Shown here in pieces: positions 26,521 through 35,821 of a stretch of DNA of 64,000 nt; within the stretch, counting starts at the first letter, position 1; each line of letters begins with the position of its first letter. A program made the position numbers and the translations under genes. This DNA comes from CAUZJF01 sp965248605 (GTDB taxonomy: Bacteria > Chloroflexota > Dehalococcoidia > Lucifugimonadales > CAUZJF01). The stretch spans positions 1,302,001 to 1,366,000 of the forward strand of contig CBDFJV010000007.1 of NCBI GenBank assembly GCA_965248605.1, written 5' to 3'. Under the pieces are notes generated by a model. The model did no database searches. It was not told the origin of the DNA and saw only the letters and a program-made list of their open reading frames with translations.

Positions 26521-28238
26521 CCCTAATCCACCGAAGGACGGCGTGTAGGAGGCCTGCTGAAGAAACAAAAGGGTGCGCCTCTGAATCTGGGATAATGGTT
26601 TTGAAACAGAAAACCGGTCCCAGAAAAGGAGCACCCGATAGATGCTACCACGTAACCACCCCGACCGCATCCAAATCGCCTTCGACGACCACCGCCTGGT
26701 GGCCAATGCCGGGCTGATCCTTCCCGCCACCCTCGCCCTGCGCCTTGGCCTGCCCCAACTCCTCCGGAAGCACCTCGACCTCGGCGGCGCGCCGGGCCGG
26801 GCGAACACCGGCGACAAGATGATGACCCTGGTGGCCTCCGCCCTAGCCGGCGGAGATTGCATCGACGACGCCGATGTGCTGCGCGCCGGCGGGACCGCCC
26901 GCGTGCTCGGTTTCACGGCTAAGGCTCCCTCCACCCTGGGCACCTTCCTGCGCAGCTTCAGGTGGGGCCATGTCCGCCAACTGGACCGGGTGAGCCGCGA
27001 GTTGCTGGCCCGGGTCTGGAAGGCCGGTGCCGGACCCGGCGACGCACCATTCACCATCGACCTTGATTCGACGATCTGCGAGACCTACGGACTGGCCAAG
27101 GAGGGCGCCCGCCACCACGGCTACACCGGTGCGCGGGGCTATCACCCGCTGCTGGCCGTCGCCGCCGGCACCGGCGACGTGCTGATGGCCCGCCTGCGCG
27201 AGGGCCGGGCTAACACCGCCCGCGGCGCTGCCCACTTCCTGCGTGAAACGGTGGGGCGGGTGCGCTACTGCGGAGCCAGGGGCCAACTCACGGTGCGGGC
27301 CGACAGCGGCTTCTATACCCACGCCGTGGTCGCCGTCTGCCGCCGGATGGATGTCCGCTTCTCCATCGCCATCCGCCAGCGCGCCCGCCTGCGGAATCTC
27401 ATCGAGGCGATACCCGAAGATGGCTGGACGCCGATTCCTTACTGGCTGGACGGCGCCGCCGATGTGGCCGAGACCACCTACACCCCGTTCCAGGCCGAGG
27501 CGGACGCCGCGCCGGTACGGCTCATCGTCCGGCGGGTGAAGCCGGCGCCCTGTTCTCAACTGGCTCTCTTCGCCACCTACAGCTATCACGGCTTCATCAC
27601 CGACCGGGACGGGGAGACGCTGGAACTGGAGGCCGATCATCGCCGTCACGCCGAGATCGAGAATGCGATACGCGACCTCAAGTACGGCGTGGGGCTGAAC
27701 CATCTCCCCTCGGGCCGTTTCGCCGCCAACGGCGCCTGGCTGGCGGTACAGGTGATGGCGCACAACCTGGCCCGCTGGACAGCCCGCATCGGCCTGGGTC
27801 AGCAGATCGTGACCACCAAGACCCTCAGACGACGGGTCTTTGCCTTGGCCGGACGGATCACCCGCTCGGCACGCCGATTGACCCTGCAGCTTCCCCGGCG
27901 CTGGCCCTGGGAGGAGCAGTTCAGCCGCGCCCTGGCCCGACTGCGAGCCATTCCACTCCCAGCCTGACGGAGCCCGTCCGCCACTGACCCACCAGCCAAC
28001 CCAACGTCCCCGCAAACTCGCGCCAGCCCAGTCCGCGAGCGCCTCTTGCCGTGTCCTATCCCGCCATCTGGCTCGCCATAGCCACTGTAGGCCGCCATCG
28101 GTGCCCCCAAAAGCGCCTGCAGACCGCCCGCCAACCTCCCGTCTACCCAAATTCGAGCCCGGATCATCACGCCTGTAACTCCCTCACCCCCTTCCGCTGT
28201 CCTCACGTCGTCCATCCCTGTCCGTCGGTGGATTCGGG
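26521..28238 (+). mobile_element. IS1380-family insertion sequence, copy 2 (1718 bp)
   Basis: Same length, ends and orientation as copy 1, with its own 5-bp duplication CTTAA. It lies between two convergent genes, removing the last codon of the Gfo/Idh/MocA gene and the 3' end of the epimerase frame. The two copies are direct repeats 24 kb apart. Confidence 0.92.
26642..27967 (+). CDS. IS1380-family transposase, copy 2
   Basis: 441 residues, the same translation as the 887-2212 copy, with the same DDE residues (D140/D142, D221, E338 or E340). An AGGAG lies upstream of the ATG, inside the element. Intact and presumably able to move both copies, since ends and transposase are matched. Confidence 0.93.
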   Translation: MLPRNHPDRIQIAFDDHRLVANAGLILPATLALRLGLPQLLRKHLDLGGAPGRANTGDKMMTLVASALAGGDCIDDADVLRAGGTARVLGFTAKAPSTLGTFLRSFRWGHVRQLDRVSRELLARVWKAGAGPGDAPFTIDLDSTICETYGLAKEGARHHGYTGARGYHPLLAVAAGTGDVLMARLREGRANTARGAAHFLRETVGRVRYCGARGQLTVRADSGFYTHAVVAVCRRMDVRFSIAIRQRARLRNLIEAIPEDGWTPIPYWLDGAADVAETTYTPFQAEADAAPVRLIVRRVKPAPCSQLALFATYSYHGFITDRDGETLELEADHRRHAEIENAIRDLKYGVGLNHLPSGRFAANGAWLAVQVMAHNLARWTARIGLGQQIVTTKTLRRRVFALAGRITRSARRLTLQLPRRWPWEEQFSRALARLRAIPLPA

Positions 28239-29387
28239 CTTAAACTGGTGCGCCAGTTGGGCCATGTAGGCCTCTCGGCCCATCAGCTCCTTCTTGTAGT
28301 ACCACCGGTCCTTCTCTGGGTACATGACCAGGCTCCGGTCTTCTATTGGAAACTCCACTGGTATTCGGCCGCGGCGATGCGACTCGCGTAGCGCGATAGC
28401 TATCTCTAGCGCGTGCCGCATATCGTCCCCGGTGGTGACGCTGAGCTCGGCACCCGTTTCAATCGAATTCACCATATCCTCGACGATCGATGGCATGACC
28501 TCTCCCGGCAACAGCCATCCGTCGGCGCCGTACTCCCGAGGGCCCGTCGTGTACTCTTCGAACACACCTGTGACTTCCTTCAGCGTGGCACCCGCGCCTG
28601 GATCACCCGTGCCCTCGACCTTGAGGAGGCGCAGCCCGAGGACTGTGTTGTTCGAGTTGTAGATGACGCCCCGTGTCCCAATCACCTCGATCCCGCGCCA
28701 CCCTACGTCGCCGTAGCTGCTGAAACACTCGACGCCATTCGAAAACCGGATATATCCGCCGATATTTCCGTACCCCGGCGTGCCCTCGCCGTAGTCCTCT
28801 TCGTAGTCGCTCTGAGGGTCACCATCTACCCAGCCCACCACCCAATCGACGCCGGCCTTGTCGGCGAACTTGCGGGCCAGGTTGAGTCCGTGGGTACCCA
28901 TCTGGCTGTTGCCCTCGTACAGGTTTATGCGCCGGACCTCACCGATTTCGCCACTTGCGACCATCTCATATGCCTTCCGGTAGCCAGGGTGGCTCGAGAC
29001 GACCGAACCGGTCGCCAGAAGGACCCTCCTGGAGCGGCATTCGTCAACCATTCGATCAGCTTTGGAAAGCATCGCCGTCAGCGGCTTCTCACAGAAAACC
29101 GCCTTTACGCCAGCCCTCGCCGACGCCACTACGGCGTCAGCGTTCGGCTTGACCGGAAGCACGGCCACGGAGATGTCGATTTGCTCCTTGGAGAACATCT
29201 CATCGTAGGTGCTGTAACCAGAAACACCAAATCTCCTCACGGCCAGCTCCAGGTTCTCGGGATCGGTATCGGCCACGGCCGTGACCTCGCAGAGTGGGTG
29301 TAGATCGAAGGCGTGGGCCCGATTAGGCCCGGCCCGCCCACATCCTATGAGAGCCACCTTGTACTTTGCGGAGTCTGTCGTCGCCAA
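28203..29387 (-). CDS. Gfo/Idh/MocA-family oxidoreductase, C-terminus altered by IS1380
   Basis: 394 residues from a TTG at 29387 with AGGAGG just upstream. YKVALIGCGRAGPNRAHAFD is the Rossmann loop; CEKPLTAMLSKADRMVDE has the EKP motif; the C-terminal domain includes GVDWVVGWVDGDPQSDYEED and DDMRHALEIAIALRESHRRG. The IS insertion replaced the final codon: the uninterrupted gene would end AHQFKA and stop, whereas now PESTDGQGWTT from the element is added. The enzyme probably still works. It probably oxidises a sugar, inositol or sugar-acid derivative. Confidence 0.85.
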   Translation of the reverse strand: MATTDSAKYKVALIGCGRAGPNRAHAFDLHPLCEVTAVADTDPENLELAVRRFGVSGYSTYDEMFSKEQIDISVAVLPVKPNADAVVASARAGVKAVFCEKPLTAMLSKADRMVDECRSRRVLLATGSVVSSHPGYRKAYEMVASGEIGEVRRINLYEGNSQMGTHGLNLARKFADKAGVDWVVGWVDGDPQSDYEEDYGEGTPGYGNIGGYIRFSNGVECFSSYGDVGWRGIEVIGTRGVIYNSNNTVLGLRLLKVEGTGDPGAGATLKEVTGVFEEYTTGPREYGADGWLLPGEVMPSIVEDMVNSIETGAELSVTTGDDMRHALEIAIALRESHRRGRIPVEFPIEDRSLVMYPEKDRWYYKKELMGREAYMAQLAHQFKPESTDGQGWTT

Positions 29388-30001
29388 TTGAACCTCCTAT
29401 TCGCCTTGGGAAGCTACGTCAGATCCAACGATCTAGACGCCGCTTTCTATGCTACCAGGTGCTTGATCGGGAACCGCGTGTCCGCGGCCGGCGTCGAGAG
29501 ACGTCCCCGGCACTTCAGAGATCCGAAGGGATTTTCGAAGCCTGGACCACATACGAAACGACCTAGATAGCACGATCGCCGCGGGCGGGCGATATTGGAC
29601 CTATCCGGACCGACCGCCACTTTTAATCGAATCAGAAGGTAGACAGGCTTGGACCGCGTAGCCTAGCCGAATCAGTCCAATCCCTTCGCGATAATCGGGA
29701 GACGGCGGTTGCGGGGGCCATCTGGGCGAGCCGTGGCCCCACGGCCGAGATCGCAGGTTATACTCTGCTCCTAGGCACGGACGAATTGACGCAGCAACTG
29801 ACTCGAACTGGGCCCAACCCGTAGGGAGTAGGTGGATCGGGAGCCGTCTGTAAACACGATTTTTGGGGCGCACCTTGCCCAGGAAAAGCAGCGGTATGGG
29901 TCTTCCGAAGCCCTGAGGCGTATTGGGCTGGAATCGAGAAATCTCTCAAGGTGATGTAGATTGCTGATCACCCACGAGAGCTTCAGCGCGGGAGGCGCTA
30001 T
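29388..30001. other. Gene-free stretch of about 610 bp
   Basis: Divergent gap between the Gfo/Idh/MocA gene and the barrel hydrolase-like gene. Short frames are present on both strands but none is convincing. It should hold the promoters of both genes; I cannot place them with confidence. Confidence 0.4.
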
Positions 30002-31648
30002 GTGACCGATCTATCGACGCCTAAAGACCAACACCCGGCATCGGCCCCACTCGCCTCGGGCTCCCAGCCCAGAGCGCCGCGCCTCGTCTACTACAACGAC
30101 GCCCATCATTTTCACGCCAAGCGCCTTGACCCGCCGGTCAGCCGCCACAAGCTCTACCAGCCAGTCGACGAGCTAATGGGCACCGGCGTGGAGCTGCTGG
30201 CATTTGGGCTCGGGTATAGCGACGTCTACTTTCACCAGAGCAAGATAGGGCGCGTCGTGGGGCAGCACCAGGACGTGTGGCGCGACTTCATCGACTGGCG
30301 TATCTACCGTATGGTCCGGGACGCCCACGACATGGGCACAGACCAGGTCCGCGAGGTGATCGGACGGGGTCGCAAGAAGGGCCTGCGCGTGTTTCCCAGC
30401 CTCAAGCTCCAGGACCCGTCCAACGACGATCCAGTGTGGATAGAGCGGTTTGGACTCCTCAAGATGAAGCACGGCAAGTCTGTGTGCCTGAACGAACTCG
30501 ACGACACGCTCCCCATGACTGACTGGTGTTACGACTACACCCTGGACGTGGTGCGGGAAGAGAAGCTGGCGATGGTCCGCGAGATGTTGGACGACTACGA
30601 CGCTGACGGCATCGAGTTGGACTTCTGCTTCCGCCCCAGATACTTCCGCAAGGCGGAGGTTGACAGGAACACCCCCACCATGACGGCCTTCGTTGCTCAG
30701 GTGCGCGCCCTTGCGGACGAGATTGGGGCGCGGAAGGGGAGGTACGTCCCCATCATGGCTCGCGTGAGCCAACGGGAGGACGATAACCTTGCAGTCGGTC
30801 TGGACGTGAGAACATGGTTGAACGAAAAGAGCGTCGACTACGTCGTAGGGCAGGTCTTCTACTCTGCTTTCGAGACCAACTCCGTGGAAGGTGAATGGTT
30901 GGGACAGGCTGCCCAAAACACCGGCAGCGCGGCATATATCCGGCCCCCCACACATGTGTTCGACGAGCGCACACCCGTTCCCAGCATCGAGATGTACCGG
31001 GCGCTTGTAGAGTCAGTCCGCGGGCAGGGATTCACTGGCCTGTACCTGGCTGGGATGTCCTGGCCCTTCGCCCACGACGAGTATCAGGCGCTCCGGGAGA
31101 CTGCCTACCCGGAGACCATCGAACGGCGCAGCAAACGGTACATCCTCGCGCCCAACGAGACGGGCACGTACTACTCTGGCCCGAGTGACCGGCAGCTGCC
31201 GATCGAGCTTCGGGAGGGCGTCATCCACACCATCACGGTCCGCGTGGCGGACGACCTGGATGCCGCCCGCGCGGACGGAGAGTTGCGTAAGTCCGTTCTG
31301 ACCATCTGGTTTTCGGACCTTTGCGCCGACGACGAGGTCGAGGTGCGGTTCAACGGCACCACGTTACCTCTGTCCGAAGCCGAAGTGATTGACGAAGGAG
31401 CCGCCACGATCGCATCCAAACGGATTTCGGTCGACGACCGCTGGGGCTACAATGCCTACTGGTATCGATTCACGCTGGAGGATCGCCTGTTGCGACAGGG
31501 CGAAAACACTCTTCAGGTTGAGACGAAACGGCGGGAGGAGACAGCGGGGTTCGCTCGAACCGTCAATATCGTCGAGGTGCACGTGCGTTACCGGGAATTC
31601 GAACGCGCGATTGGCATCCACCCTCAGCGCCTGCCGATCAGGTGGTGA
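30002..31648 (+). CDS. Glycoside-hydrolase-like (beta/alpha)8 barrel protein, paralog 2
   Basis: 548 residues from a GTG at 30002, with GGGAGG ahead of it. Barrel strand motifs GVELLAFGLGYSDVYFHQS, GLRVFPSLKLQD, DADGIELDFCFRPRYF and VDYVVGQVFYS; the acidic pair in GIELD is the likely catalytic region by analogy with GHL-type families. The C-terminal beta domain ends FARTVNIVEVHVRYREFE, like the 16327 gene. No signal peptide. Probably a cytoplasmic glycosidase-like enzyme of unknown substrate. Confidence 0.75.
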   Translation: MTDLSTPKDQHPASAPLASGSQPRAPRLVYYNDAHHFHAKRLDPPVSRHKLYQPVDELMGTGVELLAFGLGYSDVYFHQSKIGRVVGQHQDVWRDFIDWRIYRMVRDAHDMGTDQVREVIGRGRKKGLRVFPSLKLQDPSNDDPVWIERFGLLKMKHGKSVCLNELDDTLPMTDWCYDYTLDVVREEKLAMVREMLDDYDADGIELDFCFRPRYFRKAEVDRNTPTMTAFVAQVRALADEIGARKGRYVPIMARVSQREDDNLAVGLDVRTWLNEKSVDYVVGQVFYSAFETNSVEGEWLGQAAQNTGSAAYIRPPTHVFDERTPVPSIEMYRALVESVRGQGFTGLYLAGMSWPFAHDEYQALRETAYPETIERRSKRYILAPNETGTYYSGPSDRQLPIELREGVIHTITVRVADDLDAARADGELRKSVLTIWFSDLCADDEVEVRFNGTTLPLSEAEVIDEGAATIASKRISVDDRWGYNAYWYRFTLEDRLLRQGENTLQVETKRREETAGFARTVNIVEVHVRYREFERAIGIHPQRLPIRW

Positions 31649-31841
31649 AGGCGCCCAGGGCTCACGCAGCGTCGACGCCTCCATATCAGCTAACCGTGAT
31701 AGGTCGCCAGGACCGTAGGCAACACCTCTGTCCTCGTTGATTCTCTTTGTTGAAGGAACGCCTTCACATCGCATTTGACGGCTCCAAGGCTTGCTGCTAC
31801 GCTCGGCGAGGGCCATAAGATCGTAGAAGAGGAGGATTGAA

Positions 31842-33671
31842 GTGGCATATCCTTATTCAACGATTACGACACTGATAGCGCACAGACTTCTGGCGATTGC
31901 GGTCTTGCTTGTCCTGACGAGCGCTGCCGCAATTGCGGTCTCATGTGGCGCAGTCGACGACACCAGCGAGACCACAGAACCCTCAGGCACTACTGCCAAC
32001 GCGGCATCGGCTGAGGCAGACGTCGCTGCTGCGGCCGAGGCCCGGTCAAAGGCAGATACCGCGTCTAAGGCTGCCGCCGATGCTCAAGCCAATGCGGATG
32101 CTGGGGCCAAGGCCGCCGCCGATGCCAAGGCCAAAGCAGATGCCGGGGCTCAAGCTGCCGACGATGCTCAAGCCACGGCGGATGCTCAGGCCAAAGCTGC
32201 TGCTGACGCTCAAGCCAAAGCAGACGCTGACGCTAAAGCCGCCGCCGATGCCGCGGCTAATGCAACGACTGCCGAAGCCAAAGCTGCCGCTGAAGCCAAG
32301 GCTGAAGAAGCGGCTGCTTCGGCACTGGCAGCCAAGATTCAGCTAGAGGAGGCTCAAGCTGCTGAGGAAGAAGCCAGGCAGAAGCAGGAAGTTGCTGCGA
32401 AGGCCGCTGAGGAGGAAGCCGAGAAACAAGAAGCTGAGGCACTAGCTAGAGCAGTCGCAGAGGAGGCCGAGCGCCAGCGTGTAGCGGCCGAGGAAGCAGC
32501 CAAGATAGCGCAGTCGGTGGCAACTATTGAGTCTGGGACAGTCGGTCTGATCGCCGGATCAGGTACCGGGGTCTTCGAAGGCGACGGCGGCGCTGCCACC
32601 GCCGCCGGAGTGAACAATCCCGAAGGCATCGCAATGGACGGTGATGGCAATCTCTACATATCGAGCGACAACCGCATCCGAAGGGTCGATGGGACGACCG
32701 GCGTGATCACAACCATCGCCGGAACGGGATCGCCTAACTACGGCGGCGATGATGCGGCTGCTGTAGACGCCATGTTCAAGATTCCGCAAGGCCTGGCCGT
32801 CGACAGCGCCGGGAATCTGTACATCGCCGACAGCGACAATGGCCGTATTCGAAAGATAGACCTCGCCAGCGGCATCATCACTACGGTCGCCGGGGGCGGT
32901 TTCCCCAAGCGTGTAGGCGGAGTCATGCAGACCGGCGATGGCGGCCTCGCCACGGACGCCTGGTTCAAGGACGCTCGTGACGTGGAATTCGACGCCAATG
33001 ACAACATGTATTTCATCGCCGAGAGTCGCGTTCGAATGGTCGATGCCGCCACCGGCCTCATCTCCACCCTGGCCGGCACTGGAGTAAAGGGAGTCGAAGG
33101 GGACGGAGGGCCGGGCATCGATGCGAAGATCGCCGACCCGTTAGGCTTAGCCGTTGACGCGGCGGGTAAGGTCGTCTACATCGCCGATACCCTCAACCAC
33201 CGCATCCGAAAGATAGACATCGCAACTGGCATCATCACGACGCTGGCCGGACAGGGCATCGTGGCGCTCGGGCAGAATATCGACCCACGTTTCTCAGGCG
33301 CAGGTGGCAGGGAGGGAGGTAGCGGCGCCGGGTTTTCGGGGGACGGCGGTCCCGGTGTCGATGCTCTGCTGGCCCAGCCCACGGATGTCGCCCTGAGTCT
33401 GGACGGCAACCTGTTGTACGTCGCGGACGATGGTAACGACCGTATACGGGTGATCGACCTTGCCACAGGGGTTATCGACACCGTCGTAGAGGGCGGAGCC
33501 GTGTTCGGCGAAGCGAGGAACGTCGAGTCCAACTCGACCTACCTTGGCGGCGCCGAGAGAGATGTTACTTTCACCAATTTTGCTCCGCCCAGAGGGGTCT
33601 TAGTGGCACCGGACGGGGCGATCCTCGTGGTCGATTACAGGGACAACAGGGTAGTCAAATTCCAGCCCTAG
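31842..33671 (+). CDS. NHL-repeat lipoprotein with a long alanine-rich coiled coil
   Basis: 609 residues from a GTG with GAGGAGG upstream. Signal peptide with lipobox AVSC (about Cys35). Residues about 50-225 are almost only Ala, Lys, Asp, Glu and Gln in heptad-like order (AKAAADAQAKADADAKAAA), a helical rod resembling TolA or phasin-type stalks. Residues about 230-600 are NHL-type repeats (PEGIAMDGDGNLYISSDNRI, PQGLAVDSAGNLYIADSDNG, DPLGLAVDAAGKVVYIADTL) forming a beta-propeller, each followed by TGVITTIAGTG-like segments. A surface rod carrying a propeller is inferred. The stop TAG lies in the CTAG target of the repeat element that follows at once. Confidence 0.82.
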   Translation: MAYPYSTITTLIAHRLLAIAVLLVLTSAAAIAVSCGAVDDTSETTEPSGTTANAASAEADVAAAAEARSKADTASKAAADAQANADAGAKAAADAKAKADAGAQAADDAQATADAQAKAAADAQAKADADAKAAADAAANATTAEAKAAAEAKAEEAAASALAAKIQLEEAQAAEEEARQKQEVAAKAAEEEAEKQEAEALARAVAEEAERQRVAAEEAAKIAQSVATIESGTVGLIAGSGTGVFEGDGGAATAAGVNNPEGIAMDGDGNLYISSDNRIRRVDGTTGVITTIAGTGSPNYGGDDAAAVDAMFKIPQGLAVDSAGNLYIADSDNGRIRKIDLASGIITTVAGGGFPKRVGGVMQTGDGGLATDAWFKDARDVEFDANDNMYFIAESRVRMVDAATGLISTLAGTGVKGVEGDGGPGIDAKIADPLGLAVDAAGKVVYIADTLNHRIRKIDIATGIITTLAGQGIVALGQNIDPRFSGAGGREGGSGAGFSGDGGPGVDALLAQPTDVALSLDGNLLYVADDGNDRIRVIDLATGVIDTVVEGGAVFGEARNVESNSTYLGGAERDVTFTNFAPPRGVLVAPDGAILVVDYRDNRVVKFQP

Positions 33672-33798
33672 TAGACCGAAATCTTTGAAATGAGGGGTAG
33701 CCGAGATTGGCGTGCTACGACGACAGGGCGGGTTTCAAACCCGCCCCTACCAAGCCGTAACCTCAGAACCCTTCAATACTAGGATGTTGGACCACTAG
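33668..33798 (+). mobile_element. 131-bp CTAG-bounded repeat (MITE-like), copy 2
   Basis: Same sequence and orientation as the 20966 copy. It abuts the NHL gene stop codon and could serve as a terminator-like hairpin there. The 72 bp to the next gene show nothing else. Confidence 0.9.
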
Positions 33799-33870
33799 TG
33801 CCCACGAGCCACTTGGCTAGCAGAATTGTGGCTGAGAGCCTGTCGACAGTTGCCCCTCGTATCGCGACGC

Positions 33871-34959
33871 TTACGGTTGGGGTTCTAAGCCGAATGCCTC
33901 CGAGATTAGCTCGTACGACCGGCGCCGGTTCTCGTAGGAGTAGCAGGTCGTTACGACGCTGACGTCCTGTGCGCCGTAGTTTTCGGCCGTGTCGATGATC
34001 TTTTTCTTCACTTGCGCCGGGTCGCCGTCCAAATACCCTGTTTTCAAGGTCTCGATGTATTCCTGTGCCTTCTCGGTCAGCGGAAACTCTGCCGCCTCCT
34101 CAGGCGGAATCAGGCCATGACGCTGAGTCGGATAGTCCGCGGCTTTGTCCTCGGGTACACGGGCGCGTTGCTCCTCTAGTATGGAGCCGGCCTTGCTGAT
34201 GTTACGGCTGCCGGCCAGGAACAGGGCCTCATCTTCGGTCGGAGCACACAGCGTTTGGACGCTGACATTGAGTCTCGGTTCGTTGAGGTAGGCTGAAGGC
34301 TGGAACTCTTTGCGGTACAACTCTGCGACCATGGGGCCGTGCCGGCCCGTGGTGCCGAAGAAGTCAGCGAAGGCGAAGGGCAGGCCGATGCGGGCGGCAA
34401 GCCTCGCGCTGTAATCGGAGGAACCGAGGAGCCAGACAGTGGGCGTTGTTTCGGGATCCGGCCCGGCCTGGGCGCGGATCCCCGCGAAGACGTGGTTCTT
34501 GTCTATCTGGCCTGCAAGGAATGAGAGAAGGTCGATCACCTGCTGGGGGAAGAGGTTGACGTCCATCTGCGGTCGTGGATACGAGAGTGCGGCGGCCGTT
34601 AACTGGTCGCTGCCCGGGGCTCGTCCGATGCCCAGCTCGAGACGACCGGGATAGAACGAGTCGAGTACCCGAAACTGCTCTGCCACCTTGAGCGCTGAGT
34701 AGTGCGGCAGCATCACGCCGCCCGAACCGACGGTGATGGCGCTCGTTCTGGCGGCGATCTGTCCCACCAGCACCTCTGGGCTGGTGCCAGCGAATGAGTG
34801 GCTATTATGGTGCTCAGCTACCCAATAGCGCGCGTAGCCTAGTTTCTCCGTAGCCTGAGCGAGTTTTACAGTCTCTTTGAGGCCGTCGGCAGCCGTCTCA
34901 CCACTCCGAATCGGGGATTGGTCTAGAACGCCAAGCGTCAGGGGCCAGTTCGGCTTCAT
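33871..34959 (-). CDS. LLM-class flavin-dependent oxidoreductase (MsnO8-like, luciferase family)
   Basis: 362 residues, usual length. N-terminus TLGVLDQSPIRSGETAADGL is diagnostic of the MsnO8-type branch; further motifs YARYWVAEHHNSHSFAGTSPEVLVGQIAART, ITVGSGGVMLPHYSALKVAEQFRVLD and GIGRAPGSDQLTA. Such enzymes use reduced FMN (or F420) to oxidise a small substrate. The 69-residue gene ends 9 bp upstream in the same direction, so the two probably form an operon. Substrate unknown. Confidence 0.88.
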   Translation of the reverse strand: MKPNWPLTLGVLDQSPIRSGETAADGLKETVKLAQATEKLGYARYWVAEHHNSHSFAGTSPEVLVGQIAARTSAITVGSGGVMLPHYSALKVAEQFRVLDSFYPGRLELGIGRAPGSDQLTAAALSYPRPQMDVNLFPQQVIDLLSFLAGQIDKNHVFAGIRAQAGPDPETTPTVWLLGSSDYSARLAARIGLPFAFADFFGTTGRHGPMVAELYRKEFQPSAYLNEPRLNVSVQTLCAPTEDEALFLAGSRNISKAGSILEEQRARVPEDKAADYPTQRHGLIPPEEAAEFPLTEKAQEYIETLKTGYLDGDPAQVKKKIIDTAENYGAQDVSVVTTCYSYENRRRSYELISEAFGLEPQP

Positions 34960-34968
34960 TTATCAAAC

Positions 34969-35178
34969 CTATCGCTGGGCGTTCACGCGTTCGACCACCT
35001 TTTCCATGACCGCCCCCAGTTCGAGAGCCTCGTCAAAGCCGATCTCCATCATGAGCCCTCTTTCATGCATTTGAAGAACGACCAACTCATCCGGCGCCTG
35101 TTCCAGCGTCGTAAAGTTCTCAGAGTTGACGATCTCCACTATTTGATGCGCATGTGTGTGTTCGTGGCCAGTAGTCAT
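34969..35178 (-). CDS. Small protein upstream of the luciferase-like gene
   Basis: 69 residues: a His-rich start (MTTGHEHTHAHQIVEIV) and an acidic amphipathic remainder (DELVVLQMHERGLMMEIGFDEALELGAVMEKVVERV). AAGGAGCCAGC-like purines precede the ATG. Spacing of 9 bp to the LLM gene suggests co-translation. The His cluster could bind a metal. No family recognised. Confidence 0.6.
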   Translation of the reverse strand: MTTGHEHTHAHQIVEIVNSENFTTLEQAPDELVVLQMHERGLMMEIGFDEALELGAVMEKVVERVNAQR

Positions 35179-35316
35179 GCTGGCTCCTTCACGGAGTGCG
35201 TTTGACTTGGCCTAGAAGGAGGTCTCATCGCTATCGTAGGCCTGTTCTCCGGCCGTGTAGGCCCAGGGGAGGATTGTCACATTTCCAGAGCCACGTCGCC
35301 AGCTACATTCATGGGC

Positions 35317-35352
35317 ATAAAAGACCTCCGCCCGGTTATAGAAGGGCGGAGG
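35317..35352 (-). terminator. Rho-independent terminator of rnpB
   Basis: On the minus strand CCTCCGCCC and GGGCGGAGG form a perfect 9-bp stem (35325-35352) followed by TCTTTTAT, directly after the RNase P RNA 3' end. Confidence 0.85.
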
Positions 35353-35353
35353 A

Positions 35354-35785
35354 GGCAAGGCGGCCTGTAAGCCGAGTTCTGTGCCCGGGCCTCGATTGGT
35401 TTACGTCCCGATGTTCGAGACTTCTTCCCGATCGTGGCTGGGCGGCGACCATCTATCTAGCCCCGACGTTGCCATCGGGGTCAAGCGGCCAACCCGGGGA
35501 GGGGCCGGGTACCCGTAATCCCCCTATTAGGCCTTGCTCCGGATGGGGTTTGCCCTGCCTCCGATGTCGCCACCGGAGCGGTGAGCTCTTACCTCGCCAT
35601 TTCACCCTTATCCCGATGAAAGTCGGGACGGTGTGGTTTCTGTGGCACTTTCCGTCGGGTCGCCCCGCCCCGCCGTTAGCGGGCATCCTACCCGGTGGAG
35701 CTCGGACTTTCCTCCCTCCCTCAATCGCCCTTCGCCCGGAGGAGAGGAGCCATCGGGGACGGCGGTCGCCCGGCCGCCTTGCCCC
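35354..35785 (-). ncRNA. rnpB: RNase P RNA (bacterial type A)
   Basis: Conserved landmarks in order on the minus strand: GAGGAAAGTCCGAGCTCCAC (CR I region), GGTAGGATGCC, GAAAGTGCCACAGAAA, AAGGGTGAAATGGCGAGGTA, AGAGCTCACCGC and ACAGAACTCGGCTTACAGGC near the 3' end. The ends GGGGCAAGGCGGCC and GGCCGCCTTGCC pair as helix P1. Length is about 430 nt, within the usual range. It matures the 5' ends of tRNAs. It lies 36 bp downstream of the recombinase-like gene, in the same direction. Confidence 0.95.
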
Positions 35786-35821
35786 ATGATTGTAGTCTCT
35801 GCCGCACGACGACCGCCAGTG

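Noticed and set aside
766..28238. Composite transposon bounded by the two IS1380 copies
   Set aside because: Each copy has its own target duplication, so they inserted independently; no outer duplication supports joint movement.
35196..35789. 197-codon frame opposite rnpB
   Set aside because: Lies on the complement of the RNase P RNA gene, whose conserved elements explain the sequence.
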